Source: Clostridiales bacterium (GTDB taxonomy: Bacteria > Bacillota > Clostridia > Lachnospirales > WQUN01). From it: a stretch of DNA of 64,000 nt. This document shows, one piece after another, positions 52,337 to 62,566 of the stretch. The DNA lies in the NCBI GenBank assembly GCA_031263155.1, contig JAISGK010000051.1:1-64000 (forward strand), in the 5' to 3' direction. The position numbers and the translations under genes are program-made. How positions within the stretch are numbered: position 1 is the stretch's first letter; each line of letters starts with the position of its first letter. Below the pieces are notes generated by a model that was given only the letters and a program-made list of their open reading frames with translations, had not been told where the DNA came from and ran no database searches.

Positions 52337-53824
52337 TTACCCCACTTCTTCAAGGTCAGGTCTGACGCTGAACACAGGGATGTCTTTCCCGCGATACTCC
52401 ACATCAAGAAGCCCCAACTGGTACTTAATCGTATCCCGCATCTTTCGCGCCCGGTCAAGGCAGTAACGCTTGAACTCGCGGGCGCTAATATCACTCGCGC
52501 TTCGAACTTGGGGGAATAGCAGTTTCAGGTACGCTGTTGAGATGCGCTTTACTGCCTCAGTATCGCGAGTGTCCGCAGCCTCAGGAACTTCAATGAGCTC
52601 ATCCACTATGGCGCGATAACTCATATCATCACGCAGTTCGTGCATAATTGAGCAGAAGTATTCCGAGTTCAACGCCCAACCCGCAATCTTGAGGTCGTCA
52701 TTCATTCTGGGAATGTTCCAACCCTTTATAAAACCGTGAAAACGCTCTATCAGCGCTGACTCGTGAAAGACGGGTGGGAGTTCCTCAAACATATTACCGA
52801 ATCCATCCGCATCCATCGTTTCTTCCTTGATGTTGCCGCAAAGAATAACGCCCGCATCACCGTCTACACGATGATTGCCAATATTGCAATAGCCATTTTC
52901 ACAGAAAGATTTCAAAGCTCCGCGCATTTCATTAACGTCAGGAAATGTTATCGTCTGCACTTCATCAAGTGTAACAAAGTCATTACTAGCGACTAATCCA
53001 TCTGTTCGCTTTGAGACATCGTAAAACATCTTTGCGCGACTCATAACGCCACCGCTTGACAACCAGCCATAGCGACTTACCTGCCCAAATAAATATGATT
53101 TACCGGTTCCTTTAGGCGCAAGCTCAACTAAATTCAACTTCTTTTCCACAAATGGAAGCAACCGGGTAAGCATCGTCAGTTTCTTTTCCTCATTACCAAG
53201 ATAACCGCTCGCGTTGTAGTCCACCGCGCCAAGTAGAACATCAAGCCACTCCGCAGTAGTGAACTCACACCGCGCCTCTTTGAAGTAATTGATGTCAATT
53301 GTATAAGGACAGAAGCTCTTGAACGCCGTCAACTTGATTTTGCCCCGGTTTGCGCCTTTCGACTTGTTTTTGGAAAGCTCCACATCATAGCTATCAGGCG
53401 AACGATAGCCGATTTCGACCATTCCCCACGTCTCGCGTCCACGCACCAAATCATCTTTGCAGGTCTGCCATACGGCATCCTCAATGATTGTGTCTTTGTT
53501 TGACAGCCCAAAATCGGGCAGAGCAAAGGACACCTCTCCCGTTTTGATGTCAATGTCTACAGATACCTTGGCGAGAAATTTCACCCGCTCATGTTCAATA
53601 ACCACTTGATTCTTTATCGCCGTCCACTCATCCTTGCGCGGCAAATAAGTCCGCACAAAGTGAACCAACTCGTCGGAATCAAAGTGCCCGCTCTCGTCCT
53701 CAAACTTCTTTAAGAGCCAATCGCGCATAAAGGAAGGTAGGCTCAGAGCGGAAAAAAAGTTGCTCTTCTTAAGGTCTTTGTATACGACCATTTCGTCAAA
53801 GCAATTCCTGAGTTTCTCAATCAC
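52337..53824 (-). CDS. brxL: BrxL, AAA+ component of the BREX defence system (short form)
   Basis: 495 residues from GTG 53824, eight bases after AGGGGGG; the open frame runs back to 53854 inside pglZ. N-terminal region (EKLRNCFDEMVVYKDLKK) and AAA core: Walker A LAPKGTGKSYLFGQ, Walker B FVTLDEVQTI, sensor ILCGNIKEE, and an arginine-rich ALIERFHGFI. It ends soon after the AAA part (LLDVEYRGKDIPVF); the Lon-like proteolytic domain of long BrxL is absent, as in the shorter BrxL subfamily (TIGR02688-like). BrxL is required for phage resistance in types that have it, as a DNA-binding ATPase. Confidence 0.88.
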   Translation of the reverse strand: MIEKLRNCFDEMVVYKDLKKSNFFSALSLPSFMRDWLLKKFEDESGHFDSDELVHFVRTYLPRKDEWTAIKNQVVIEHERVKFLAKVSVDIDIKTGEVSFALPDFGLSNKDTIIEDAVWQTCKDDLVRGRETWGMVEIGYRSPDSYDVELSKNKSKGANRGKIKLTAFKSFCPYTIDINYFKEARCEFTTAEWLDVLLGAVDYNASGYLGNEEKKLTMLTRLLPFVEKKLNLVELAPKGTGKSYLFGQVSRYGWLSSGGVMSRAKMFYDVSKRTDGLVASNDFVTLDEVQTITFPDVNEMRGALKSFCENGYCNIGNHRVDGDAGVILCGNIKEETMDADGFGNMFEELPPVFHESALIERFHGFIKGWNIPRMNDDLKIAGWALNSEYFCSIMHELRDDMSYRAIVDELIEVPEAADTRDTEAVKRISTAYLKLLFPQVRSASDISAREFKRYCLDRARKMRDTIKYQLGLLDVEYRGKDIPVFSVRPDLEEVG

Positions 53825-53837
53825 AGATATCACCCCC

Positions 53838-56078
53838 CTAAAACAAGTCATCAAAAGCGTCGTTGGTTTTGCCGCTCTTGCCTTGAGCTTTTATCACAAT
53901 CTCGCCAATCAGGTCGTCGCCGGCGTAAACACTCGCCGGATGGTCGCCCGCTCGCTTTGTATCGGGCAGTTTCACGATATAGTGGCTGTCGTCTGTTTGC
54001 GTCGCATAATATGGCTTTCCGTTCAACACAACGGTAACATCACGCACGGGAGCGTTAAAGAACAGCTTGATCTCTGTGCCAGCGCGGAAGTCCACGATAA
54101 CTGTCTCATTGACCAATTTAACGGTTACATGGGCGTCTTTCAGCGACAATTCGATAACGGGGACGACGACCTCTTCCAAGGATGCTCCGCCGTGAACCTC
54201 GACATTCGCCGCTCGGCTGCCCTTGAAACGACCGTAATCAGCAAGCACGAGGTATTCGTTTTCCTCTGCGGCGAAAGGCAGGTCATAGGGTTGAAACAGC
54301 TTACAGCATCGTCCCGAATGCTCACCCGAAGTGTCGGTATCGTACTTCTCCTCTTTACGGCGCAGTACAGCAAGGCGAGAAGCTCCGTGGTCGCTAACAA
54401 TCAAGAATCGTTTATAATGCCTGAGCGCCAGTTCCGTCGCTGCCTTGTCTATCATCGCCGTGATGATCTCCAGCTCCCTAGCGAGGTGAATAGGCAATTC
54501 GTTGTTGGTAAAGTTGTACCCACCCGCATCTTTGTGCTTGGTATCGTCAAGTTCGTCGTTCTTTTCTTTGTGCCCTTGCCACGAATTAAAGAATCCTTTG
54601 TTAGTTGACGTTATGGTTGGCAATTGTGCTCGGGCGATGCCAACGTGAAATGAAAGCTCCTTCTTTTGCGCCAAGGTTTCAATCAAACCCAGATACTCTA
54701 CGCCAAGCGCGTCAAGACAGTAGAGGCATGTCTGGCTTTTATTCACACTATCGATAATCATCTCTCGTGTGGGAAGTTGATTAAACGGGCGCAAGAGGGC
54801 AAATTTATCCACCTTTTCTAAAAACTCAGGTTCAAGCTGATTGGACAGCTTTTGACGTTTGTATGCCTCAAAGTAATCAGTCAGTAGATCCGCGAGTTCA
54901 GGGCATTTGAAAACATACTTTTTTAGATAAGCCGCCAACATCGGGTAGATGCTCTCAAGCTGCGGTATAAATCCATTGCTTGAGAGCCAAGCGATAATCT
55001 CCTCACGCTCCACCCGCGTGCCATCGGTCAGCTTATAAATACTTTCGGAGGCTACTTGGCGGCTATTGACCACGAAATTGGCGATATTCGATTCGGGGAA
55101 TTTCTCAACCAAAGCCTTACGCTCCTTATAAAATGTGGGAAACCGCTTATCTGTGTGCGAAATTTCGATGATTGCGTTCAAAACGATGCCGATGAAATCC
55201 TTGAAGCTGCTTGATTTATCCAGCACGAAACGAAGATAGCCGCTGTGCAGTGTGTCAACTTTGCTTTTGAGGTAGATGAAATATAGCCAGTTGCGGTAGC
55301 CGTTTCCCGCGATACGAGAGTAAAAATCGGCCATTGGGTCGCGGTTCAGCCCGTGCTTTTCAAACACAGCATCAAGCGAGCCATCTGACTGGTTTAGTTC
55401 TGCCAGCAACTTTTCCCATTGTGTGTCCGTTCCGCAAGAGCGCGCCAAATCAAAGCCGCTCGTAGAGAATTTAATGCCCTCATAGGCGTTATTTATTTGA
55501 CGAACTGTGAATATCTCCTTATTGAGATTGATCACTGTACTTACGGTTATGCCGCCATTTCGACCGTTTTCCAATTCCACGAGCATAGCCTTGAATCCTG
55601 CCAAAGCTGATAACCCAACAGAAGGAGCGGCAAGCGTGAAAGATAGATTGCACTCGGCGCCGTCAACAATACTGTGCCTGCGGTTATCAAAACGCGGGTC
55701 CGTCTCTAATCCGGCAATCAGCGTAGCAAGCCCTCGAAGGAGCAGAACAACTTTCGCTCCACCAACATTGAGATCTTTCAACCTTGACAGCGTGCGCACC
55801 GCTTCGTCAATTCCCCGAAGGGCAAGAAACTCCCCAAGCCCGGTCACAACAAACTTCTTCCCGATGACGTTCACATCGGCCGCCTCAATATGGTTAAGAA
55901 GCCCGTCGATGTCGGGAACCTTATCATCGCCGCTGCAGAAGCTGCTCATTGAGATAAAATCCAGTCCGCAAACCTTTAGCTCATCTATCGCGGACAGATA
56001 CTGATCGTCGCTGATGAACAGGAAAAACGGCGTCTTTACTATGGAAGTCAGGTAGCTTTTTACTGAGTCAATTTCCAT
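53838..56078 (-). CDS. pglZ: PglZ-family BREX protein
   Basis: 746 residues; the hallmark protein of all BREX types. The alkaline-phosphatase-fold PglZ domain has its metal-binding residues around LYCLDALGVEYLGL (near 450) and FLIVSDHGASRLAVL (near 570), with a late GGASLEEVVVPVIEL. The first 440 residues are helical and the last 120 form a beta domain, as in type-4-like PglZ proteins. SD GGAGGC lies in the end of brxC, and ATG 56078 follows the brxC stop by 5 bases. It may hydrolyse a nucleotide or DNA intermediate; the reaction is unknown. Confidence 0.92.
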   Translation of the reverse strand: MEIDSVKSYLTSIVKTPFFLFISDDQYLSAIDELKVCGLDFISMSSFCSGDDKVPDIDGLLNHIEAADVNVIGKKFVVTGLGEFLALRGIDEAVRTLSRLKDLNVGGAKVVLLLRGLATLIAGLETDPRFDNRRHSIVDGAECNLSFTLAAPSVGLSALAGFKAMLVELENGRNGGITVSTVINLNKEIFTVRQINNAYEGIKFSTSGFDLARSCGTDTQWEKLLAELNQSDGSLDAVFEKHGLNRDPMADFYSRIAGNGYRNWLYFIYLKSKVDTLHSGYLRFVLDKSSSFKDFIGIVLNAIIEISHTDKRFPTFYKERKALVEKFPESNIANFVVNSRQVASESIYKLTDGTRVEREEIIAWLSSNGFIPQLESIYPMLAAYLKKYVFKCPELADLLTDYFEAYKRQKLSNQLEPEFLEKVDKFALLRPFNQLPTREMIIDSVNKSQTCLYCLDALGVEYLGLIETLAQKKELSFHVGIARAQLPTITSTNKGFFNSWQGHKEKNDELDDTKHKDAGGYNFTNNELPIHLARELEIITAMIDKAATELALRHYKRFLIVSDHGASRLAVLRRKEEKYDTDTSGEHSGRCCKLFQPYDLPFAAEENEYLVLADYGRFKGSRAANVEVHGGASLEEVVVPVIELSLKDAHVTVKLVNETVIVDFRAGTEIKLFFNAPVRDVTVVLNGKPYYATQTDDSHYIVKLPDTKRAGDHPASVYAGDDLIGEIVIKAQGKSGKTNDAFDDLF

Positions 56079-56083
56079 TATCT

Positions 56084-59000
56084 TCAGCCTCCATTCGCCA
56101 GTATTTCAATTCCCACCGTTATGTTGTCTTTAACCAAACGTTTCAAATATTGCTTCAACTGAGCGTCGTCCATCTCATCAATTTTCAGGAGAACCTTGTC
56201 GCTGCCGCCAGCGTTATACTCAGCATTGGCAAGCTGCTCGACCTTTGTCTTTACGCTCGGATTGTCACGCCAGTCGTAAACATCGACCGAAAGGTGGTCG
56301 AGCGCGTCCCTGACCTTATTGAGGTCGGGAAGCATTGTGCTGTACACACCGATGATGTCGCGCTTGAACGCCGCGTCGCGCTTTCCGTCCTCCGCAAGAA
56401 CATCAAACAGCGTGGTAGATTCAAGAAACACCAGAGCAGCCTTGATTTCGGAATCCGTACCCCAATTGCGGTTAAGCGTATCAAACGTCTTCTTTGCCCG
56501 CTCAAACTCCGTTGCTGAAACCAAACACAGAATGGGCGTCCTGTAACGGCTCGACCACTCACGCGGATTTTTCGTACCCGCTTTGTCTTTCCACAGTCGA
56601 AATAGTTGCGATTTCAACTGGTTCTTGCGGAACTCCTCCGCAGCCTCTTTGACCTTGATATTGCAATCTGTTCTCGGCAACTCGAAAAGACCTGTCCCGA
56701 TATTGGTCTTTACGACGGCGATGTCGTCAGCACTGAGGTCTTCAAGGTATGCTTGGTAAACTTCGGCAAAGACACGCCTGTCGCTGTTCAGAAGTTCTCT
56801 GATTTCCGCTCCGTGCGATAGCAGTTCGGTGTGGAGGGTTTTCAATCGTTCAGGCAAAATATCATCTTGCTTGTAGATTTTTAGGAGCGTGTCGAAGGTT
56901 TTTGCCAATGCGGGATACTTTGCACGTAAAGCCTCGCAAGAAACTCCGATAAACCTTAGCCGCTCGCGCCACTGTTTATACGCCTCATTAAGGGAGTGAG
57001 TGAGCGTGTTTAGGATGGTGTTGCTTTCCTTGACCACACTGTATTCTGTCAGCAGTTTGCGGAGTTCATCTTCACCCATCTGCTTATCCCAGAGACACGA
57101 GTGCTTCACAGCAAATAGGCGGCGTATGTCGGCAAGGACGTTGTTCTCCGCGCCAATATCCGTTGCAAGTCCTATAACCTTGCCATCCTCAAAAGAACGG
57201 AGGTACTCTCGCATACCCTTTTGGCAGTTCTCGCTGGTGAGCAACGCAAGCAAGTTATCGGCAAGCGAGGGCTTTGCGGCCGCAATTTTACCGATTTCAA
57301 CCGCCTTTTTGTGAGCTTCGTCACCCTCTTTCTGAACAAGTTCAATATACCGCCGCACCACATCAAAGATGCCGATTGCGTCCACTTCTTCAAGACACCA
57401 TACAGGAAGGTTCAGCCCGCGCATCTTCGCGGTCACGGCTATCGCAGCCTGACCTGCGGATGAACAGGAATTGGCGGGTATGCTCCACGCCTTTTCGGTC
57501 AATTCATAGAACGCCTTTTCGTCGGGGGTCATCTTAACAATGAATGTAGGCTTTGGAGATTTGCCAATGTAATTTCCGAGCATCTCGGCAAGTTTGTCCG
57601 GAGTCATCTGCTCGTGTCCTCCAGAGGAATCACTATAGCGATACGGCTCACTGCCGTACTCTTTCAGCAAAAAACCGGCGATGAACGACGAGAGGTTGCA
57701 TGGCGCAAAACCGTAAGTGTCCTCTAGGAAGTCGTAAATCTCGCCAATCGAAATCTGCTCATCTCGGGCAAACGCAGCTTCAATGCGCCTATCCACCTCA
57801 ACCTTGATTTTCGAGATGGGCAAAGAAGCTGTCGGCGGGTTTTCCCAATATCTATCAATCTTCCAGACGGTCGGGAGAATAATCTTTTCGACCTCGCCAA
57901 CTGCATGGCTCGTAGTCTGAATAATGCCGGACTTCGCCGATTGTTTCATATTGGTCGTGATTTTCAACTGACTCTCCTTCAGGCCCTTGGCGAAGTCAAA
58001 CACATATGGGAACTTATTCGTCACGATGGTCTGGAGGACACTTTCCACGCCTTGACCGTTGCCGAGTTTTTCGCCCTCTTGGTTGGCGTAGGTATACACG
58101 ACAAACTGACCGTTGTAGATGCGGTTTTTCCAGTCTTGGTCTAATACGTGCTTGGCTTTGTCGTCACTTTCCCTAGATGATGTATTCTGATTGCCTTGGT
58201 AATACATAGCCATTGCGGAGAAGTCCACATATTGTTCAAATGCCTCCTGCCCCAGCGGGGTGGAGAGTGTATCAATAAACACAATGTTCTCGTACTGCTT
58301 ATCAGCGACCGCAGCCCTGAGTGTTTTACGGAAAGCAGCCGCTTCCGTGTCATCCTTGGCAAAGGCAATAACCGCGTGGAAATTCCACACTGCGGTCTTA
58401 TCGCGTAGGACATTGATAGTGCGGGTAAAGTCAGCGGTGGTGACAGGATTAATTTTGCCCGTATCTGTACCCGGCTCGGACTCAAAGCGCAGACGCAGAG
58501 CGGGAGAAAGAGACAGCACGGTTGACAGTCCGCCATCGGTCACGAGTTTAGCGGTTGTGCTATTCTGCCTTACGGTCTTTTTGTGGGTGTCAATTTTCGA
58601 TTGGTCTCCCGCAAGCACTGCGACGGCGTAAACATAGCGCCCTCCGCTCATTGGATTAGAGATGAGGATACCTTTATCCTTCAGCCCCTTGGCGATATTC
58701 TCTGCCTTGGTCGCTCCCTCCAAATCGGAAATACCCTCAAAGACATAACTCAGGTTTGGCCCTGTCGGTTTGAAGAGGTCAATCGTGCCGCCCAGACGCT
58801 GGTCAATCGCTTGCATAATGAGGATGGCTTTCAAGATCGCCTTCTCGTCCTCACGCAAGTTCTGCTGTTGCGGGAAGGTGTCGAGTATTAGCCGAATATC
58901 AGATGTCAGATGCTCCTTACTCTTTTCATAGAAAAAGTTCCAGAGCATATCCACGGTGAGGAGAGGGTAGGCGTCAAAGGGACCCGTGCCCTCAATGAAC

Positions 59001-60247
59001 CACTGGAACGCTTTCACATCATCCGTATTCGCGGACTTGATGAAGTCGAACATGCTCCGCTGGTTAGATTTAAACGAAGAGGCTATGTTTTTCAGGAGCA
59101 ACGCCGCCATCGGATGAAGCGGCATAATGTCTTTTATCACCTGCGGATTGGTTATCTTCGCAGTCGCCATAACCTTCAGGCGAGAGTCCTTCACACTGTT
59201 GTTCAGGTCGTCGGCAAGAATATCCCATTGCGATTTAGCGGCGGGCTTCACGTTGAAGGCGTGGCCGATAAGATTGAAGGCGATATTGTCCGGCAGTACA
59301 ATTGGTATGGAGATAAAGCGGTCGCTGACCTTGGACTGATTGCCACGGTCGTTATCCGCCACATAAATCTGATGTGGCTCGTGGGTTACCACGATGAAAT
59401 AGAAGGGCTTGTTCTGAACCAAGGCGGCGACCTTCTGGAATTCGGAGAGGCTCTCTCGGTTGTTCTTAAAGTAATCGGAGAACTCATCCCAAATAAACAC
59501 GATTCTCGTATTGTTTCGGTCGATGATATCCGTCAGCCAAGCAATGAGCCTATCGGAATCAATAGTCAGAGCCGTGATGCCCTCTTTGTCTGCAAGACGG
59601 AAGATGTTCTCCACCAAAGACTTTACCTCGCCGTTCTTGCGAAGCACGTTCAGCACCTCATCGGAGGTGGACTGAGAGAACAACGCACGCCATTCCTTAT
59701 CAGGGTTATTCAGGAGGCTATTGAACATCAACTTGTGGTCGGCATCTTCCAGCCAAGCGATTATACTCTCTTTCAGCGTGTTCTCGCCAAGATAAGGTAT
59801 GTTCTGGCGAACAAGAGCAGCCTTGACGCTTTCCTGTATGGCAAAGAAGAGGTCACGCGCTGACATAATGCCCCCGGAAGCGTAGCGATGTGCCACCACG
59901 ATGCCCTTTTTCTTATGCCCTATCAGCTTCTCACACAGGTCGATTTTTTTTCTGAGCGGCTCGTACTTATTCCAGTAGGCGCGGAATTCTTCTTCCGGTA
60001 CTTCGAGGATTCGCCGCAAGGCCAAAACGCACTGTGATTTGCCTGTGCCATAAGCACCCTCAATCCATAGCGCCTTGCCGTTGTTCCGTCGCGCAAGGGC
60101 ACGTTCCATTTCGGTGAGCATCCCAATGAAGGTGCTGTGGGGGTACGTATTCTCCCAAGGAGCGCCCGCGTTGATTGCCGCATCGTCAATGCAAGGGAAG
60201 TACCTTTCATCAATGTCAAAGTATTCGCGGTATTTGTTGTTAGGCAT
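56084..60247 (-). CDS. brxC: BrxC/PglY-type P-loop ATPase of BREX
   Basis: 1387 residues from ATG 60247 (SD AAAGGAG), overlapping the brxP stop by 8 bases. Walker A IEGAYGTGKSQC near residue 65 and Walker B IVFIWDEFSDYF near 265 mark a large STAND/AAA-like ATPase. The remaining two thirds have helical repeats without recognisable catalytic motifs, as usual for BrxC (about 1200-1400 residues). BrxC is present in every BREX type and is thought to power the modification or exclusion complex. Cotranscribed with pglZ and brxL. Confidence 0.92.
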   Translation of the reverse strand: MPNNKYREYFDIDERYFPCIDDAAINAGAPWENTYPHSTFIGMLTEMERALARRNNGKALWIEGAYGTGKSQCVLALRRILEVPEEEFRAYWNKYEPLRKKIDLCEKLIGHKKKGIVVAHRYASGGIMSARDLFFAIQESVKAALVRQNIPYLGENTLKESIIAWLEDADHKLMFNSLLNNPDKEWRALFSQSTSDEVLNVLRKNGEVKSLVENIFRLADKEGITALTIDSDRLIAWLTDIIDRNNTRIVFIWDEFSDYFKNNRESLSEFQKVAALVQNKPFYFIVVTHEPHQIYVADNDRGNQSKVSDRFISIPIVLPDNIAFNLIGHAFNVKPAAKSQWDILADDLNNSVKDSRLKVMATAKITNPQVIKDIMPLHPMAALLLKNIASSFKSNQRSMFDFIKSANTDDVKAFQWFIEGTGPFDAYPLLTVDMLWNFFYEKSKEHLTSDIRLILDTFPQQQNLREDEKAILKAILIMQAIDQRLGGTIDLFKPTGPNLSYVFEGISDLEGATKAENIAKGLKDKGILISNPMSGGRYVYAVAVLAGDQSKIDTHKKTVRQNSTTAKLVTDGGLSTVLSLSPALRLRFESEPGTDTGKINPVTTADFTRTINVLRDKTAVWNFHAVIAFAKDDTEAAAFRKTLRAAVADKQYENIVFIDTLSTPLGQEAFEQYVDFSAMAMYYQGNQNTSSRESDDKAKHVLDQDWKNRIYNGQFVVYTYANQEGEKLGNGQGVESVLQTIVTNKFPYVFDFAKGLKESQLKITTNMKQSAKSGIIQTTSHAVGEVEKIILPTVWKIDRYWENPPTASLPISKIKVEVDRRIEAAFARDEQISIGEIYDFLEDTYGFAPCNLSSFIAGFLLKEYGSEPYRYSDSSGGHEQMTPDKLAEMLGNYIGKSPKPTFIVKMTPDEKAFYELTEKAWSIPANSCSSAGQAAIAVTAKMRGLNLPVWCLEEVDAIGIFDVVRRYIELVQKEGDEAHKKAVEIGKIAAAKPSLADNLLALLTSENCQKGMREYLRSFEDGKVIGLATDIGAENNVLADIRRLFAVKHSCLWDKQMGEDELRKLLTEYSVVKESNTILNTLTHSLNEAYKQWRERLRFIGVSCEALRAKYPALAKTFDTLLKIYKQDDILPERLKTLHTELLSHGAEIRELLNSDRRVFAEVYQAYLEDLSADDIAVVKTNIGTGLFELPRTDCNIKVKEAAEEFRKNQLKSQLFRLWKDKAGTKNPREWSSRYRTPILCLVSATEFERAKKTFDTLNRNWGTDSEIKAALVFLESTTLFDVLAEDGKRDAAFKRDIIGVYSTMLPDLNKVRDALDHLSVDVYDWRDNPSVKTKVEQLANAEYNAGGSDKVLLKIDEMDDAQLKQYLKRLVKDNITVGIEILANGG

Positions 60248-62564
60248 TTCCGTTATCTCCTTTAAACAAATCAAGTACGTCCTGCGACGATTTGTCTTCT
60301 GCCAGCACTATCTTTTCGAGGTCGTGTGTGAACGATGCCATGATGAATTCAGGATACTTCGCCGAGAGACCCAAGAGCAGTGGCGTCATATCCTCGCGGT
60401 CAAGCCCAAAGATACGTGTGGGGCTTATGCCATCGCGGTCGATGCTGTCGTTCAAGAGTGTTGCGAGGGTGAACTCCTTGTAGTCGTTGCACTTCTCCGC
60501 GAACTTGAACAGTCCGTACAGCACCACGCGCGGGTCGCTCACCGAGCATTTCGTGCGGACAAGTTTGCCGTCATCGGTGACAAAGCCCCAGTGAAGGTTC
60601 GTGCCGAGCGGCGTTTCCACAAGACGCTTATAAGCATAACATATGGAATCGTGAGCATCGAATTTCCCAGATTTACTTGGTTCGACTCCAGAGGCAAGTA
60701 ACATTTCTACAACATCTTTCTTCGGGTAATTTCTGCCAAGTTCAAAATTCGCAATATACCATTCCACCTGTAGGTTCTCAGCAACGAGGTTAATAAGGAT
60801 CAGTCCTTGTGCCACATCGGTTTCCCACCCCAAGAAAGATATAATTTCTTCAAACGAAGTGATATGGTTTTCCTTATCAATCAATTTGCAATCCCTCAAA
60901 AAGCGGCAGAACGGACCCAATTGGTTCTTCCTGTTTAGCGAGTTGTCACTGAAATACTTATCTTTCTTACTAAAAAAATCAGCAAGCCATTTAGTTTTAG
61001 GCGCATGGTTTGACATCGTATTTAGCGTTTTCATTGGGATCCCTCCTCCTTGCGGATGACGTAATGAGTGATACATTAAACAGCCGCTATCTATGGCGTG
61101 GCATCTTTGGCATTGAACACATCCAGTAATATGGACTTTCTCGCCCGCAAACCTTATTGCTCCATTCGTACAGTTTGCTTCACATACTTTGCACCCTTGG
61201 CAACATGCAGCTTTGTGAAAAACTTGTCGAAATAAACGGCTTAATAATGGGTTCTGCTTAGTCACCTCTTCACTTAGCTTGGCAATATACCCTGTTTTAG
61301 TCTCAGCAATGGAATAACTGCCATTTGGCAAATCAATCGTTTTAATCCATTCGCGCCAGTCAGAGACAGCATTTTCAACACTTATTGTTAGAAACCCCAT
61401 TTCAAACCATTCTGTGCAGTGGTTGAGATTGTTTGCTAAGTCACGTCCATTTTTCCTTGCGCTCCATCCTCCACTTTTTACAAGCTCAACAGGATTTACA
61501 GAGCGTCTTCCATTAGATTTCTTTATCAATTCAAAGTATTTACTTACTTCACTTGTGTAATTGAAATATTCAAAATAACTTGCTTTGCCGCCTCCCATTG
61601 GGCAGCAAATACAACCAACTCTCGCGCTGCCTTTCTTATAGGATTCATTTAGGGTTACATCATTTGTGTATATATAAAGCCACACTTCGGCTGAAGTCCA
61701 TTCGAGTATTGAGTTGTGGCTGAATTGCCCTTTTATCTTCTTGCCATCATTAAAGTAGTCATATTCAGCGCGGGTCGCGCTTTCCTGCGCCCGAATACCG
61801 ACAAACGCCAAGCCTGTATAGTCGTCTTTACCCGTGATTTCCCTCAACTTCAAAGTCTGCGGGGCGCTTTTATGCACCGAGCAGCACCAGCGTAGAACAC
61901 GAGACGGAGGGCCGAATAACTCCCACGATTCCTTGGGGTTCAGGTGCGACTTGGCAATGTAAAACGGAATTTCGTCTTCCACACATTGCTGTTTGGTCTT
62001 TTTTATAACATCGTAGGTATCAGGGAACTCCATCCCTGTATCGCCAAATACCACAACGAAGCTACCCTTGGGCAAGGCTTTCTTGACGAGGTCGAGCAAG
62101 ACACAACTATCCTTCCCACCCGAAAACGCCACATGAAAGCAGTCCAGCTTATCCTTGTACTTGGCGTAGATAGCCAGTATCTTTTTGACAGTGGTTTGCT
62201 CAATGATTTCAAGCATCTCGCGGTTTGTCTCTATCATCGCCTCTATGTCAACGGGGCGAAGCGATATGCCCTTGGGCTCTGGCGTTACCGGCTTGCCGTC
62301 CTCACCGTTTGGGATGATAATCTCAGGGGCATTGTAGATGTTCCCGCCTTTTAGCTTTGCGACGAGCGTACCACGATAGTAATAGTAGTTCGCCTCCGCC
62401 CACATATAGGGATAGTCGGTCTGCTTGTCGTACTTCCAATATTTATCAAAGCCAAGTACGTCCAGTTCGGAAGCATAAACGGGGCGGGGTTCTTTGGAGA
62501 ACCCGGTCGGTGAGGAATTAAGAAGCAACCCGCCAGCTTTCTTGTCGTAGGTATATGAGTACAT
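60240..62564 (-). CDS. brxP: BrxP, PAPS-reductase-like protein of type 4 BREX, with Fe-S and DUF4007-like regions
   Basis: 774 residues from ATG 62564, eight bases after AAAGGAGG. The N-terminal part has an RNase-like lead (MYSYTYDKKAGGLL). The PP-loop SGGKDSCVLLDLVKK near 150, FGDTGMEFPDT, RWCCSVHKSAPQT and ARVGCICCPMGG match PAPS-reductase/DndC enzymes. Then come a ferredoxin-like cysteine cluster (CCQGCKVCEANC, CVQCQRCH, near 465-500) and a C-terminal domain of about 260 residues resembling DUF4007. DndC-type enzymes install phosphorothioate sulphur in DNA. No DndA/D/E genes are visible. SD and gene order tie it to brxC. Confidence 0.9.
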   Translation of the reverse strand: MYSYTYDKKAGGLLLNSSPTGFSKEPRPVYASELDVLGFDKYWKYDKQTDYPYMWAEANYYYYRGTLVAKLKGGNIYNAPEIIIPNGEDGKPVTPEPKGISLRPVDIEAMIETNREMLEIIEQTTVKKILAIYAKYKDKLDCFHVAFSGGKDSCVLLDLVKKALPKGSFVVVFGDTGMEFPDTYDVIKKTKQQCVEDEIPFYIAKSHLNPKESWELFGPPSRVLRWCCSVHKSAPQTLKLREITGKDDYTGLAFVGIRAQESATRAEYDYFNDGKKIKGQFSHNSILEWTSAEVWLYIYTNDVTLNESYKKGSARVGCICCPMGGGKASYFEYFNYTSEVSKYFELIKKSNGRRSVNPVELVKSGGWSARKNGRDLANNLNHCTEWFEMGFLTISVENAVSDWREWIKTIDLPNGSYSIAETKTGYIAKLSEEVTKQNPLLSRLFRQVFHKAACCQGCKVCEANCTNGAIRFAGEKVHITGCVQCQRCHAIDSGCLMYHSLRHPQGGGIPMKTLNTMSNHAPKTKWLADFFSKKDKYFSDNSLNRKNQLGPFCRFLRDCKLIDKENHITSFEEIISFLGWETDVAQGLILINLVAENLQVEWYIANFELGRNYPKKDVVEMLLASGVEPSKSGKFDAHDSICYAYKRLVETPLGTNLHWGFVTDDGKLVRTKCSVSDPRVVLYGLFKFAEKCNDYKEFTLATLLNDSIDRDGISPTRIFGLDREDMTPLLLGLSAKYPEFIMASFTHDLEKIVLAEDKSSQDVLDLFKGDNGNA

Positions 62565-62566
62565 CT

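Noticed and set aside
60240-62564. A Dnd phosphorothioation system because of the DndC-like protein
   Set aside because: DndB, DndD and DndE are not present, while BrxC, PglZ and BrxL are, in the type 4 BREX order.
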